From Takakia lepidozioides (Eukaryota > Streptophyta > Takakiopsida > Takakiales > Takakiaceae), in contig CM060733.1 in NCBI GenBank assembly GCA_030704615.1, positions 53,940,001 to 54,004,000 on the forward strand: a DNA stretch of 64,000 nt. The letters run 5' to 3'. This document shows positions 24,638 through 37,100 of the stretch, piece after piece. Positions within the stretch are counted from its first letter, which is position 1; each line of letters opens with the position of its first letter. The notes below the pieces were generated by a model, which was given only the letters and a program-made list of their open reading frames with translations, searched no databases and was not told the origin of the DNA. The translations under genes were made by a program, and so were the position numbers.

Positions 24638-24710
24638 TGGACGTGCGGAGTATCGATCTCCGCACCTCTCGCATGCTAAGCCAGCGCTCAACCATGCGAG
24701 CTACCGCGCC
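24638..24710 (-). pseudogene. tRNA-Ala(AGC)-like pseudogene
   Basis: Read on the minus strand, this 73-nt stretch has a D-arm (TAGCTCGCATGGTTGAGC), a loop TTAGCAT with anticodon AGC and a T-arm CGGAG/ATCGATA/CTCCG, as in plant tRNA-Ala. The acceptor arms GGCGCGG and CACGTCC form only about three of seven pairs, and one anticodon-stem pair (G-G) is mismatched. It is therefore a pseudogene or the head of a tRNA-derived SINE rather than a working tRNA. Confidence 0.7.
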
Positions 24711-25527
24711 AGCAAAGAAATTAGCCGTTTAAAATTAAATTAGAAATATTTGAATGAGTAGAAGAATGAGACATAAGTACTTTTTGGCTGTACGTAGAAT
24801 TATTGGACGAGCGGGCCACAGTATTGCGCTTTCGGGTGCGTGACGTGGTCCACGGCGATTCTGTGACCGGTAGAGCCGTGCGTGGACGGAAAAGCGTCAT
24901 CATCCGTCAACCTAATCGCCGGTCAACAGTGGAGATACCCGTTTAGAAATGCAGCGTTCCCTCGGGTTCCCTGAAGTTCCTTGGGTCTGGATCGCCGGTG
25001 GCCGGTGGTGGGCACCGGGGAAAACCGGTTTTTCACACAGCAGTCATTTATTGTAAGAGCATTTCAGTCCGTTCGCTGTCTCTCTGTCTCCGCAGCAGTT
25101 TTGCATAAGATGCTCACAGCGTTCATTCACCTCAGCTACGCTCTGCCTAAACTCCTCCCCTGCAAACAAAGAGCTGGGGAAGCGAGATCGTCTTCCCACT
25201 CACAGAGGGGAAAAGTACCCAGCTTGTTGTTGACAAGCTTGTTGTTGCGTTGAACATGTCAAGAAGCTTTGTGGGAGTTGCATTCCGCAGCAATCGCAGC
25301 TGAGGTTCCTCTCCAGTACCGCACTGCGAGCTGCACGAATAAGGCTGAAGAATCCTTTTCTCTGTCCTTTTGGGCAAGACATTTGAAGCGGAATGGCAAG
25401 AAGAGATCTCTCCGAATCCCCCTCTTTCTCTCGCATCCACAGATAACACAGGTGAAACTGAGTGGTTGAGGTCTCCTGGGTCCATCTGCAACCTGCCATT
25501 ACATGCTTTAGTGAGTGAGTTCACACG

Positions 25528-27789
25528 ATGGAAAGGGACAGCCAGTCATGGAGAAGGCGTGGAGGACCGGACGGTAGCTGCAGGTTGAGAGTCGCTTGGC
25601 CTTTGGTCGTCCTTTATATGTCTATGGCGAATTTGGTTTACATGAGCAATGCGCAATCGGATACTGGTAAGGTCTATGAAATTTTCGCTGCACTTGTTTT
25701 TGTGGGTTCATAGGGACTCGGGTCTAATTGCTGGTTACTAGAATTAGTTTTTTCTTGTAGATCTGAGTTGGGATAGAGGCGCTTTCAGTTGAGAAGGTCG
25801 GCAGTGTGGGTGACAGTGAAAATTGAGAGGTTGGCGATGTCAATGGGAGGTTCAAATATTATTGCCCGTGACACTTCCATTCACCCGTCCGTGGTGCTGG
25901 ACTCTATAAGAGTGCCCGCTTGCGAGTGACTGGAGCTGCATTGTTGATATTGAATGATCACTCCGTCTGGGCCTCACAGGACATAGTGACTGACGGTATT
26001 GTTTTCCCCAAGCAGACGTGGACAGTATTTGAAGCTTAATGTGTTCAAAACCATTTCTTCTCCTCGGGGCTATCGATGACTCCATCTGAGTCATGCAGCT
26101 GGTCCACGCAGCTCCTGCTGCAGATGAGAACCGTTTGCTTGATCCTTTGATGGATCACTGGTAGGACTGTAGTTGGAACAATCAAAGGCTGAGAGAATCT
26201 ATGTGCGATCGGCGACAGAGGATAGTCTGCTCATGTGAAATCTCAAACAGCTTATATACTGCATTCACTAATTTTTGCTACATGATTGATTGTTTGTAGG
26301 AAGTTCGTATTTAGTGGAAGCGAACACGATAGGGATCAACTACGGGCGCATTGCAGATGATCTCCCACCTGCACCTGAAGCTGTCCAGTTGATGATAAAC
26401 CAGAATGTAGGAAGAGTAAAGCTCTTTGACTCAGACTCAACGGTTCTAAACGCGCTCGCAAACTGTGGATTGGAAGTGGTCATTGCCCTCCCTAACGAGG
26501 GGATCGCTAATGTTGCTGGCAGCCAATCCGCATCGGACCAGTGGGTGCAGCAGAATGTTCTTGCTTTTTACCCAGAAACTAAGATTGTGGGGATTGTTGT
26601 AGGTAACGAGCTTTTCTCAGACACAGCCCTGCAATCCGTATGGTCCCAATTGCTGCCAGCCATCCAAAACATTTACCAGAGCTTAAGTACCCATAAATTG
26701 TCCAACTCCATCAAAGTTTCTACTGCTGTAGCCCTTGATTGCCTTGCCACATCCTATCCACCTTCGGCTGGAGCTTTCAGTCAGGACATTGCAGTCCCAT
26801 ATCTTCAACCCCTCTTGCAGTACCTCCACAAAACACACTCATACTTTTACATTAATGCTTATCCCTACTTTGCCTGGGAAAGTGACCCCAAACAGATTTC
26901 TTTGGACTATGCCCTCTTCGGGAGCACCACTGCTGGCGTGGCCGATAATGGAGTGCAATACACCAACCTCTTGGACGCACAATTGGATGCGGTTAGTGCA
27001 GCCATGGACCAGCTCGGTTACGGCGATGTGAGGTTGGCAATCAGCGAGACGGGCTGGCCCACTAAAGGTGATGCCAACCAACTTGGGGCGGACATCTTGA
27101 ACGCTGCAAACTACAATCGTAGGCTTGTCCGCAAAATCCTGAATAATGCAACAGTGGGCACTCCTCGGAGGCCTGGAATCTTCATCCCCACTTATGTTTT
27201 TGCTCTCTTCAACGAGGATGATAAGCCAGGCCCCGCGTCAGAACGCAACTGGGGAATCCTCTATCCGAATGGATCGGAGGTCTATCCCATCGACATGACA
27301 GGGCAGATGCGGGACGACGAATATGCTCCCTTGGCCAGCGCATCTCCCGTTGTGGCTGGAGCGCCCCAACCTGATTCAGGAATCACCCCTCCCTCCATCA
27401 GCGGTACGTGGTGTGTGGCTAATCAGGCAGTCGACAAGAAATCCATGCAAGGAGCTCTAGACTATGCTTGTGGTGCAGGCGCGGCGGACTGCACTCAGAT
27501 TCAAGATGGGCAGTCTTGCTTTCAGCCCAACACCGTCTATGATCATGCGTCCTATGCTTTCAACAGCTACTGGCAAAGGTTCAAGTCCTTGGGTGGGACT
27601 TGCCACTTCGATGGTGCTGCAACGATCACAAATCAAGATCCAAGTAAGTTAGCGTTCTATTCATCTCTCTGTATCGGGTGGCCCCGCATTGACATTGAAG
27701 GTCGCAGAGGCGAAAGCAGTCTTGCATTTGCTGCTCTGTATCCCCTGCTAGCTCTCTCCCTTCTTTCAGGCTACATGTTATTGTTTTAA
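25528..27789 (+). CDS. Glucan endo-1,3-beta-glucosidase, GH17 with X8 domain and GPI signal
   Basis: Two exons: 25528-25666 and 26300-27789 (CTG|GTAAGG to TTGTAG|GA), giving 542 residues. It hydrolyses beta-1,3-glucan (callose) at the cell surface or plasmodesmata. Exon 1 supplies a signal peptide (hydrophobic LRVAWPLVVLYMSMANLVY). The GH17 domain begins TIGINYGRIADDLPP. The acid/base Glu in VVGNELFSD is about residue 150 and the nucleophile Glu in ISETGWPTKG about 296. An X8/CBM43 domain starts with GTWCVANQ near residue 413 and keeps its Cys pattern (YACGAGAADC, SCFQPN, GGTCHFDG, SSLCIGW). A hydrophobic C terminus (ALYPLLALSLLSGYMLLF) fits a GPI-anchor signal. This is the usual architecture of membrane-anchored plant glucanases. 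The start was chosen because it alone gives a secretion signal in phase with exon 2. Confidence 0.93.
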
Positions 27790-29261
27790 ATCCTTTAGCC
27801 ATCTCTGAGAGATGTTGAATATGAGGCTCCTTATAGAGTCCTCCTCAGTGTGCCGGCTGATACGCCCTTAGTGAAAACCAGCGCTTACCATCGTAGGCAT
27901 ACTTTTGCATTGTCATACACTGACACAAATACCCAGCTTGTATAGTATCAAAACGCTTCTCTTTAGGCATGAAGCTGCATTAGATATTGGAACCAGAATT
28001 GCATTAATGCCAATGCAAACTTGTTATCCTGACCCCGGCGTGTCTGAATAAGACCTGAGCAAAATTGCTCTGTATGCAAGTGATCACTGTAATAAACGGT
28101 AACCAACGGCAAGCTGCTCGTTGCACTGAGCTCCTCCTTAACTCTTGTTCCGTCAACTGTGACAGGTCATGGAAATTGCAAATTCCCGACAAACTAGAGC
28201 TCGCTCTTGGATCGTATAAGTAGTGCTGGACTTTTCTTGAAAGAGGGTTCTTTTTGGAGCTCACATCCCACGTACCCTCCCTCTCAAGGGTCAGTGATGA
28301 ACCCCCTTATAGTCATGCAACGATCATGAACGTCACCATTTTTGTCCATCTTCACAACTGAAATCACCCGGAAGTTTGTGGCGGGTCTTCAAACATATCG
28401 ACTGGACTAGTGGAGCTGCTGAACTCCAGGTCCTGAACTACATGTACAAAACTGCCCAATCGAAGTAATTTAGGTAGCGTTAGCTTTGAGGGAGACAAGC
28501 GACCAGCAAGGTCAGCACATAGATCCACATTTTGCTCAAGTAGCATTCCATGAGGGTAGTGAAATCTCTTCAAATACATTTGAGTACAAAAGAGTGCGCT
28601 GCTGGCTGGCCTCCAGCTTCTCTGTTCCTCCTCCCCGAAACAGTCGAATTTTGGGGACATAACTCATACCAGTAGAGCTTCTTGCCTCGCACCGATGCAG
28701 TTGTCTGTGCAAAACATGTTTCTTTAAAGTTGTACTTCGAATTTATGCTATCTAACAGGCCACACGAGGAACTATTGAGGGCACTCTCTGTCAGCATAGA
28801 TATCGAAACTGTTGAGGGAGCATATCAGACCCCAAGCTTTTGCAAATTGTAGGGCTGTGGACCATGACAAAACTGAGGGTGATCTCTAACCAAAACACAA
28901 CTGGAAGCGGAAACCAAATGTCAGACAGAGCAATTGAGAGATCTATCACAAGAGTTGGGTAGCCAGAACAATTACCTAAACAAATTATCTGCTCAAGGGT
29001 GTGAAACACTTTCAGATATTTCCCACTTAAGCACATAGAAATGACAAGATCAAGGAGCTTGAGTATTGAATTCTTTGCTTGAGATTCTCATCCATATTTA
29101 AAAACACAATGAAGAGTTTTGCCATATAAACACGAATAGCTTTGGATTCTCCACTAAAGAATATTTCTGTCCCTTCAAAAATGAAAAAGAAAAAAAAAAG
29201 ACTCCTCAATGCTATGAAACAAGAAGGGAGCAAAAAAACGTTGTCGGCTAAACTCTATACT
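27790..29261. other. No supported gene downstream of the glucanase
   Basis: Minus-strand frames at 28,364-28,660 and 28,570-28,797 (for example KKLYWYELCPQNS) look mildly protein-like but carry no family signature I recognise. Confidence 0.25.
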
Positions 29262-29470
29262 TGGATTTTATTTACTTATTTTCTCCAAGGAATCACCAGC
29301 CTCAGCAACTGGGCCTTGAGGGGGAAAGTAAACCCCCCTTACAAGGCCATGAAGGCAAACAAACAGGGGCAGTGCTCCAGCCTGAAGGCCAAGAGAGACG
29401 GCTTATAGGGGTTTGAGCCCCTAGCCCATAGGTCATTGCACATGCTATCTTACCACCAGGCCAGAGCTCT
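29262..29470 (-). repeat. tRNA-derived SINE-like element
   Basis: On the minus strand a box A (TGGCCTGGTGGTAAGATAG, 29,446-29,464) and a box B (GGGGCTCAAACCCC, about 29,408-29,421) are correctly spaced. A body follows that ends in an A-rich AGAAAATAAGTAAATAAAA tail. The segment with CCATGAAGGCA at 29,347 recurs at about 56,400. Confidence 0.6.
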
Positions 29471-29870
29471 AGTGAGCAGAAGCCAATTGTCTGGATAATG
29501 CTTTAAGAGAATGTCCAAGCCTTAGTATATGCACTAGGTACTCTACACTAAAGTATCCTATGACTCGGTCATATTTCCATGCGAAGGTTCATAACCCTAT
29601 ACCCGTGAGTTATGCTCAACCATGCACCCTTGGGTTCACCCATACCAACCCCCTATCAAGACAGGACCCACAAAGGTTGGTGGGTCCTGCAAGGAATCAG
29701 CACAGCCTCCGAGTGATTTTGAACTAGTCCAATTGTGTGATCACACTTACCCAAAAATGAGCACCTATCTGAAATATATAATTGAATTATTGGCTCTGCA
29801 TTATGTTTGTTTTGATGCATGTCTAACAATCAACGGCGTCAATAATTTGGTTCCACCTGATCATTCTTGT

Positions 29871-30062
29871 TGGCAGGCCAATTTGGTTAGAGCACCCAAA
29901 TGGGGACTTTAGGTTCAAATCCTGTCTACCACATAGTGAGGTGTCTTCCCAAGCCACCATAACCTGGTCGCTTATTATGTGGAACATAAGGGGGATGGGA
30001 GTTTGCATAATTGCAAAAATTTCCACTGTAGATAGAGATGAGCTTGAGGTCAATTGGCACTA
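29871..30062 (+). repeat. tRNA-derived SINE-like element
   Basis: Box A-like TTTGGTTAGAGCAC (29,882-29,895) and box B AGGTTCAAATCC (29,911-29,922) are about 30 bp apart, as in a tRNA. A non-coding body follows. The 3' limit is uncertain. Confidence 0.55.
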
Positions 30063-31130
30063 GGCGCAGCTTTAGGAAAACTAGATCTAGAGTTCATCTT
30101 TCTTTCAAACCTTACAAAAAGAAGCGCGGTAGCTTCTAATCTTCCCCTTTGCTGTCCATTAGTCTTCCTTAATAGGCCCTACCTTGTGAACTCTGGTTAC
30201 TGAGCAGTGTCTCCAATGTTGGTCTTTTATGGCTACCCTGCAAGGTTATGTTTTCCTTGCTTACCAATCTATTTCATGGCATTTTAATTTTTGTCCCTTT
30301 TCCAAATAAATTTGGAGTTGTGATTTTGTCCAAAGCCCAAACCATTCACAAATTGGGTGGGGCCCTTTTTGCCTGATTCATAGTGATGTCACATCAAGTC
30401 AACCAATCAAAGGTTTTCTTAAGGTGTTGGAAAGTACCCAGGCACATGTATATTTTGCTATCCCCAAAACAAAAGGACCGTTTGTTGAATGAAATTTAAA
30501 GTTTGTTGGGTTTTTATTAAAAAATGGATAAATGAAAACAGAACCTACACCGTTTTTCATTTCAAAAAATAGATTATGAACATCAACATTGCGAAGCCAG
30601 ATTTCCTTGCTAGTATTCCTCCTCCCCTACAGTATTGAGCTGTATGGGGGTATGTAGGTCCTTGGATCCTTGCTAACATTCTACTCTCAATCAAAATCGA
30701 TACTCTCCGCGCACCCAAACCAAGCACATTCATCCAGTCCACTCTACATCAACTTAACACCAAAGAACACCGGTCCCGCCTTAAGCCCCCAAGTTTATAT
30801 AGTAGTTGTATCCCTAAGCAGATTAGCCAGCCGGCATTGCCTCTAATAACCAATAATAACCAACACAGCTTTGCCAGCTAACTTGCAGTGTCCTCATTCT
30901 AACAGTCCTCCTTACATTCATTCCAGTAGAACAATGGTAACAAGAGGAATCTTTGTCATCACAACACTTGACTGGGTTAAAACTAAAAACAATGCTCAAT
31001 CATTCCTTCATTATGACTAATGCAACACGTGCTATTGAGCACATACTGTACCGTCGACTTACTCTAGAAGAACCCAATTTGCTTACTTCCGTGAATTTCC
31101 AATTTTCCAGTGATAAAATCAATATACGAA
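30063..31130. other. Gene-free, repeat-rich stretch
   Basis: No coding segment recognised; A/T-rich, with scattered pyrimidine tracts. Confidence 0.4.
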
Positions 31131-31340
31131 GCAAGACCTTTGTTTTGTTTTGTTGAGATCTCCCAAACCATGGGCCCAGCCCCGATGCTTGGTGCCGTTG
31201 AAAAGCCCTTTTCAAGTCCTTTTGGTCTTTGGAAATTTGCAAAAAATAGCAAAGTGGGCTTTCCTGGAGCAATGATTGGCCCTTCACGTGGGAGATTTGG
31301 AATTCCAAGTACTTTTGGTGGCTGGAAATTTGCAAAAAAT
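31131..31340 (+). repeat. Dispersed repeat 'GTTTTGTTTTGTTGAGATCTCCC', copy 1
   Basis: A unit starting TTTTGTTTTGTTGAGATCTC and running through AAAGTGGGCTTTCCTGGA recurs at 32,332-32,560 in the same orientation. It recurs inverted at about 33,262-33,412 and 33,553-33,706 (GGGAGATCTCAACG next to ACAAACAAAACAAA). Confidence 0.75.
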
Positions 31341-31399
31341 AGCAATGTGGATATATCAATATATGAAGCCTCGATAGGGGAGATTGCAAAAATAACAAA

Positions 31400-31984
31400 G
31401 TGGGCTTTGTTGGAACAACGACGTGGAGATTTTCCAAACTGCAGTCTTTGGATGCATGGGGATCGCGATACTTGGACTTAGATTTCAATTACAACCTCAT
31501 TAATGCCGGCACATTTCAAGGTAGACCACCGGACCACATAATACCTTCATGGTTGCTACCATGTACATGCGCTAATCACCCATGCCTCTCTCTGGCAAGA
31601 TTATGTCCAGATATTCTCCTTGTCCAAGGACTCCCCATCTCGTCGACAACCCAACAGGTCCACTCCCCCCCCCTCATTATTCACATCATTGAATTTGCCT
31701 TCTGTCATGAGAGAGATCCCGACCAATCCATTATGTTCAAACGTGAAAAATACGAACCCCTAGTTCTAGCCCTCCGTCAATATGGATGGAACACTGCCCC
31801 TCTGACAATTATCACCGCTGGTGTGAGAAGGGGAGCTCACTCTCACAAGAGTCTAATCAACCTTAAACTACCTCATAAATATACCACCCCCCTATTACGA
31901 ACATTACACCTCACGGCCATCACTTCACTAACAGCCATTATCCTCAACAAAAGAAAGATTGAAAGTGGCCAACTTGCCGCTTAG
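31400..31984 (+). mobile_element. Retrotransposon C-terminal fragment with restriction-like endonuclease-type motif (tentative)
   Basis: The 194-codon frame has a Cys/His patch (CTCANHPC, residues 55-62), then LARLCPDILLVQGLP (Pro70-Asp71), then HIIEFAFCHE (Glu98), then FKREKYEPLVLALRQYGW (Lys114/117, Tyr118). PD...E...K-Y-x-x-L is the layout of the PD-(D/E)XK-type endonuclease at the C terminus of R2/NeSL-like non-LTR retrotransposons. The Asp-Glu spacing (about 26) is longer than the usual 12-14, so this is tentative. No reverse transcriptase is attached: repeat copies abut it upstream. It could instead be the tail of another reverse transcriptase clade. Confidence 0.4.
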
Positions 31985-32089
31985 TAATTGGTTCTTGTTA
32001 CCATAGAGCCCACCCCCCGAAAGAGGGGAGTACCCACACAGGGAAGAGGCTCTTATTTACGCTAGCTTCGGCTGGCGTCATATATATAT

Positions 32090-33260
32090 ATATCAATTTT
32101 TCACACATGGGCCAATGGCACATGCTACCCTAGATCTCCCAAAGAGGAAGGTCCTTGGATACATAGGGGATTGCACTTGGACGTATAAGATGACAGTGGA
32201 TATTGGAGGTCGCACTTGGGCCTCTACATGGGAGAAGCACTTGGATACATAGGAGATTGCACTAGGACGTAGATGACCCACTTGGGCCAACGGCACTAAC
32301 TACCCTAATCAATATATGAAGGAAGCCAATTTGTTTGTTTTGTTTTGTTTTGTTACGTTGAGATGTCCTGAACCGCGGGCCAGCCCTAGTGCTTGGTACC
32401 GCTGGAAAGCCGTTGGAAAGCCCTTGACGAGGAGGGGTCACCGGCTTGGTTTCATGATTTTTGGACCCGCGGTGTGGGAGATGTGGAAATCTAAGTACTT
32501 TTGGTCGCTGGAAGTTCGTGAAAAATTGCAAAGTGGGCTTTCCTAGGACAATGATTGGAGCCTCGACAGGAGATATATCAATAATGATTGGTATATTACT
32601 ACTCAAAAGATCCATGGAAAAAAATAAATCGGGCCTTGACATGTGAGACGTATTTGGATACATATGAGATTGCATAGTGGGCTTAGATGGGCCTTGACAT
32701 AGGAGACGCACATGGGAGATGCTCTCGGATACATAGGAGATGCACTTGGATACATATGAGATTGCACTTGGGCTTAGATGACAGTGGACACTTGCCCCTA
32801 TACATGCGAAATGCATTTGGATACATAAAAGATTGCGCTTGGGCTTAGATGGGCCTCGACATAGGAGACGCACTAGGATACATAAAAAATTGCACTTGGT
32901 GACACTAGATACTAGACACTAGATACTTGGGCCAACAACATAGGCTACACTAGAGGTTGCACTTGGGCCTTGACATAGGAGACACATTGGGTCTTAGATT
33001 TCAATTCTTCACACATGGGCCAACGGCAGAGACCACCTAGAGGTCACATTTGGGCCTCGTCATATGAGACGCACTGAGATATATAGATACAAAGGAGATC
33101 TTGCAATTGGGCTTAGATGAAATTGGACACTTGACACATGTTACTCTAGAGGTCGCACTTGGGCCTCAACGTAGGAGACGCACTTGGATACATAGGAGAT
33201 TGCACTTGGGCTTAGATGACATTGGAGACTTGGGCCAACGGCATAGGCTACTCTAGTAAT
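32090..33260. repeat. Complex minisatellite block (GGATACATAGGAGATTGCACTTGG family)
   Basis: Short phrases such as GATACATAGGAGATTGCAC, GGGCTTAGATGACA, GGGCCTCGACATAGGAGACG and TTGGGCCAACGGCATA recur many times in varied order over 1.2 kb. The block is bracketed by copies of the GAGATCTCCC repeat in opposite orientations. The several open frames here are by-products of the repetition. Confidence 0.85.
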
Positions 33261-33261
33261 A

Positions 33262-33710
33262 CTTGAAACTCAATATCTCCCGCACCATAGGTCCAAAAAT
33301 TATGAAACCGCCTCAATGCACCCTTCTCATTGAGGGCTTTCCAGCGGTATCAAGAATACAGGTGACCTTGTAGTTTGGGAGATCTCAACGTGCATACAAA
33401 CAAAACAAACTGCCTTGCTTAATATATAGACTAATGTGGCATGTGCCCGCTGAGCATAAATGTATATATGTATCTCAATTATAAAAGAGGTCTTAAACAA
33501 TATTGTAAATGCCAGAAAAAACCCGATTAGCTATCTCATGTTTTCTGTGTCGAGAAAGACTTGAAATTTAACATCTCCCACCCTGCAAGTCCAAAAATTA
33601 TGAGACCACCTCGATGCACCCCTACTCGAGGGCTTTCCAATGGACCTCTAGCAGAGGGCTTGTGGTTTGGGAGATCTCAACGCCTCTACAAACAAAACAA
33701 AACAAACCAC
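33262..33710 (-). repeat. Inverted copies of the 31,131/32,332 repeat
   Basis: Two copies (33,262-33,412 and 33,553-33,706), each with CTCCC, GGTCCAAAAATTATGA, GGGCTTTCCA and GGGAGATCTCAACG followed by ACAAACAAAACAAA. They are inverted relative to the upstream copies. Confidence 0.75.
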
Positions 33711-34166
33711 CAAACTTGAAGTATGTATCATATCATTCAAAGCTTCTAATAAAGTAATTATTTACAGTAGTTAATTTTTTAGACATATATATATGTGTAT
33801 ATATGTTTCCTGTAAGTAGTTAGAAACTAAGTTAAATGTATGTTATTTACATTAAATATTGAATTGAGGAGCAAACTGAAATCAATGACTTGTCACTACA
33901 TAATTACATTGATATGACAATTACCCGGCGGGGAGACACTACTGTAATGACTGTAAATCAGATTTCCAGTGGTTGTGTGAGATGATATTCCAATGTCTAG
34001 CTTAGTTTCCAACTCCTGGTGGGTAATCCCCACAATGGGTTCGTCCCATTGAGGAAACCCCCTCCACGGTCTGTAAAAGCCAATAATCCCTGTGAATGGT
34101 GAATGCATCAAGCAGCAGCATAGTTTTAATGAATGAAACAAGACACACACAAGCAAAACATTGTTT

Positions 34167-37100
34167 TCACCAGTACTCCCCGCACGAACAAACCCCGTAT
34201 TCGAAGTGGTGGAAACGGTTCGCATCCCGTACAACAATTGCTCGACCAACAATCTTTGAGATGAACTTGGTGGCGGTGTGACAGTCACCACACACCCGAA
34301 GATTCTTGATGACACGGAGAGGCATCCGAGGGGGGGTGCTGATCAGCCCAAAAGCAATGGCCAGCTTCTCACTGTGATGGCAAAGAGAATCCTCCTTATG
34401 CTCCTCCTCCACATCATGCAATACAAAGTGTGTGTCAGGTACATAGCCTGCCTCCCTCATCTGCCCATATAATCTTCTGAGCTCAACATGGATTTCCCCA
34501 ATTTTTGGATGCAATTTGTCATCTACAACAAAGGTGTGGACCTTGTTGCCGACCTCAATGCAACACCAACCTGGCTGTTTTGTGATACCTCTGACTGTCA
34601 TCATTTTTCTCACCTTTGCAGCATCGTCCCACCTGCCAGCTGCACTATAGATGTTTGATAGCAACACATAGGTTGCAGCATCCTGTGGATCCGACTTGAG
34701 AAGAGATTTAGCTGCACGTTCTGCCACCTCCACATTACCATGAATTCTGCAGGCACCAAGCAAGGCTTTCCACACCACACCATCCGGTGTGATTGGCATT
34801 TTGTCAATGAAATCCTCTGCCTCATGCAATCGCCCTGCACGGCCCAGGAGGTCCACCATGCAACCAAAATGCTCCACTGTGGGCGTGAGGCCATGATCTT
34901 GACTCAGGGATTCGAAGTAGTGTTTGCCTTCATCCACTAAGCCAACATGGCTACATCCAGCGAGAACACATAAAAACGTGATATTGTCTGGCTTCAAGCC
35001 TTCCTTTTGCATTCCTTGAAATAGTTGCAGGGCCTCCCTAGGACGACCATGCTGGGCATATCCTGCAATCAGCGCACTCCAGGACACCAAATCTCGTTGA
35101 GCCATATTGTCAAACACTCCCTTTGCATCCTCCATGCTCCCACATTTGGCATACATGTCCACAAGGGCATTGTTCAAAATGGTATCTGGTATAATTCCAG
35201 CTTTCATGATGTCAGTATGGACCTCTTTGCCCTTCTCCAGGGCTGCCAGGCCTGCACACGCATAGCAAACACAAATGAACGTGACCCTGTCAGGGCTCAC
35301 CCCTTCCCGAATCATTTGCTCATAGGTCTCCAAGGCAATCCTACCACACCCTTGATGGGCATATCCTGCAATCATCGCAGTCCAAGACACCGCATTTCGT
35401 TCAGCCATATTGTTAAACACTCCCTTCGCATCCTCCATGCTTCCGCATTTGGCATACATGTCCACGAGGGTATTGTTCAAAATCACATCTGGTACAATTC
35501 CAGCTTTCATGATGTCAGTATGGACCTCTTTGCCCTTCTCCAGGGCTGCCAGGCCCGCACATGCATTGCAAATGCAAACAAACATGACCTGGTCAGGTTT
35601 CACCCCTTCCCGCATCATTTGCTCGTAGGTCTCTATGGCATTCCTACCACAGCCTTGCTGGGCATATCCTGCGATCATTGCAGTCCAAGACACCACATTT
35701 CGTTCACCCATATTTTCAAACACTTCCTTTGCCTCCTCCATGTTCCCGCATTTGGCATACATGTCCACAAGGGCATTGTTCATAATGGCATCTGCTACAA
35801 TTCCAGCTTTCATAATGTCAATATGGACCTGTTTGCCCTTTTCCAGGGCTGCCAGGTCTGCACACGCATTGCAAACGCCAATGACCGTGATTCGATTTGG
35901 CTTCACCCCTTTCTGCATCATTTGGTCATAGGTCTCCAAGGCATTCCTACCACAGCCATGCTGGGCATATCCTGCAATCATAATATTCCAGGAAACAACA
36001 TCTCGTTTGTCCATATTGTCAAACACTTCCTTTGCATCCTTGATGCTCCCACATTTGGCATACATGTCCACAAGGGTATTGTTCAGGATGACATCTGGTA
36101 CAATTCCGAATTTCATAATGTCAGTATGGACCTTTTTGACCTTTTCCAGAGCTACCATGCCCGCACACGCCTTGCAAACGCAAACGAATGTGACCCGGCT
36201 GGGCTTCACCCCTTCCTGCGTCATTTGCTCATACATCTCCAAGGCATTCCTACCACAGCCATGCTGGCCATATCCTGCAATCATCACATTCCAGGACACA
36301 ACATCTCGTTCACCCATATTGTCAAACACTTCCTTTGCATCCTTGATGCTCCCACATTTGGCATACATGTCCACGAGGGCATTGTTCAGAATGACATCTG
36401 GTACAATTCCAGCTTTGATGATTTCAGTATGGACCTCTTTGCCCTTCTCCAGGGCTGCCAGGCTCACACATGCCTTGCAAACACAAACAAATGTGACCCG
36501 GCTCGGCTTCCCCCCTTTCTGTATCATCTGCTCATAGGTCTCCAGGGCATCCCTACCACAGCCATGCTGGGCATATCCTGCGATCATCACATTCCAGGAC
36601 ACCACATTTCGTTTAGCCATACTGTCAAACACTACCTTTGCATCCTTAAGGCTACCGCATTTGGCATACATGTTGACAAGGGTGTTGTGTAGAAACATGT
36701 TTGGCTTGAATCCACTTTGGACAACATGGGTGTGCACCTGCTTCCCCGCCGCCAAGTCTTTCATCTGGATGCACTTATGCAAGAGACAGACATAAGTATC
36801 TAAATCTGCTGAAATGCCTCCTTGGGTCAAACTTTGCAGAGCATCTTTGAGTTGTCCTGCCTCACAAAGTGTTCTCACATGCCTGGAAGCTCCAGAAGAG
36901 ATCTTGTGGACTCCCTCTCTTGGTCCTCTGTCCAAATTGGTAGTGATGGTCGAGGTGCTTGATTTTATCAACCATGCTGCCACTGTTGCTTCCAGTTGAA
37001 CGGCTACCCATGCAGGTTTCTTGTAGCTATTCATCCACAGTCCCTCATTGGTACTCTTGTGCTTGAAATCTGGTCCTCTTGGATGGATCTGGACTGACAC

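Noticed and set aside
32262-32873. 203-codon minus-strand open frame
   Set aside because: Translation of the minisatellite block; repetitive without a protein signature.
35025-36692. 555-codon open frame on the plus strand
   Set aside because: It is the antisense of the PPR repeats; the codon pattern is the mirror of the conserved minus-strand protein.
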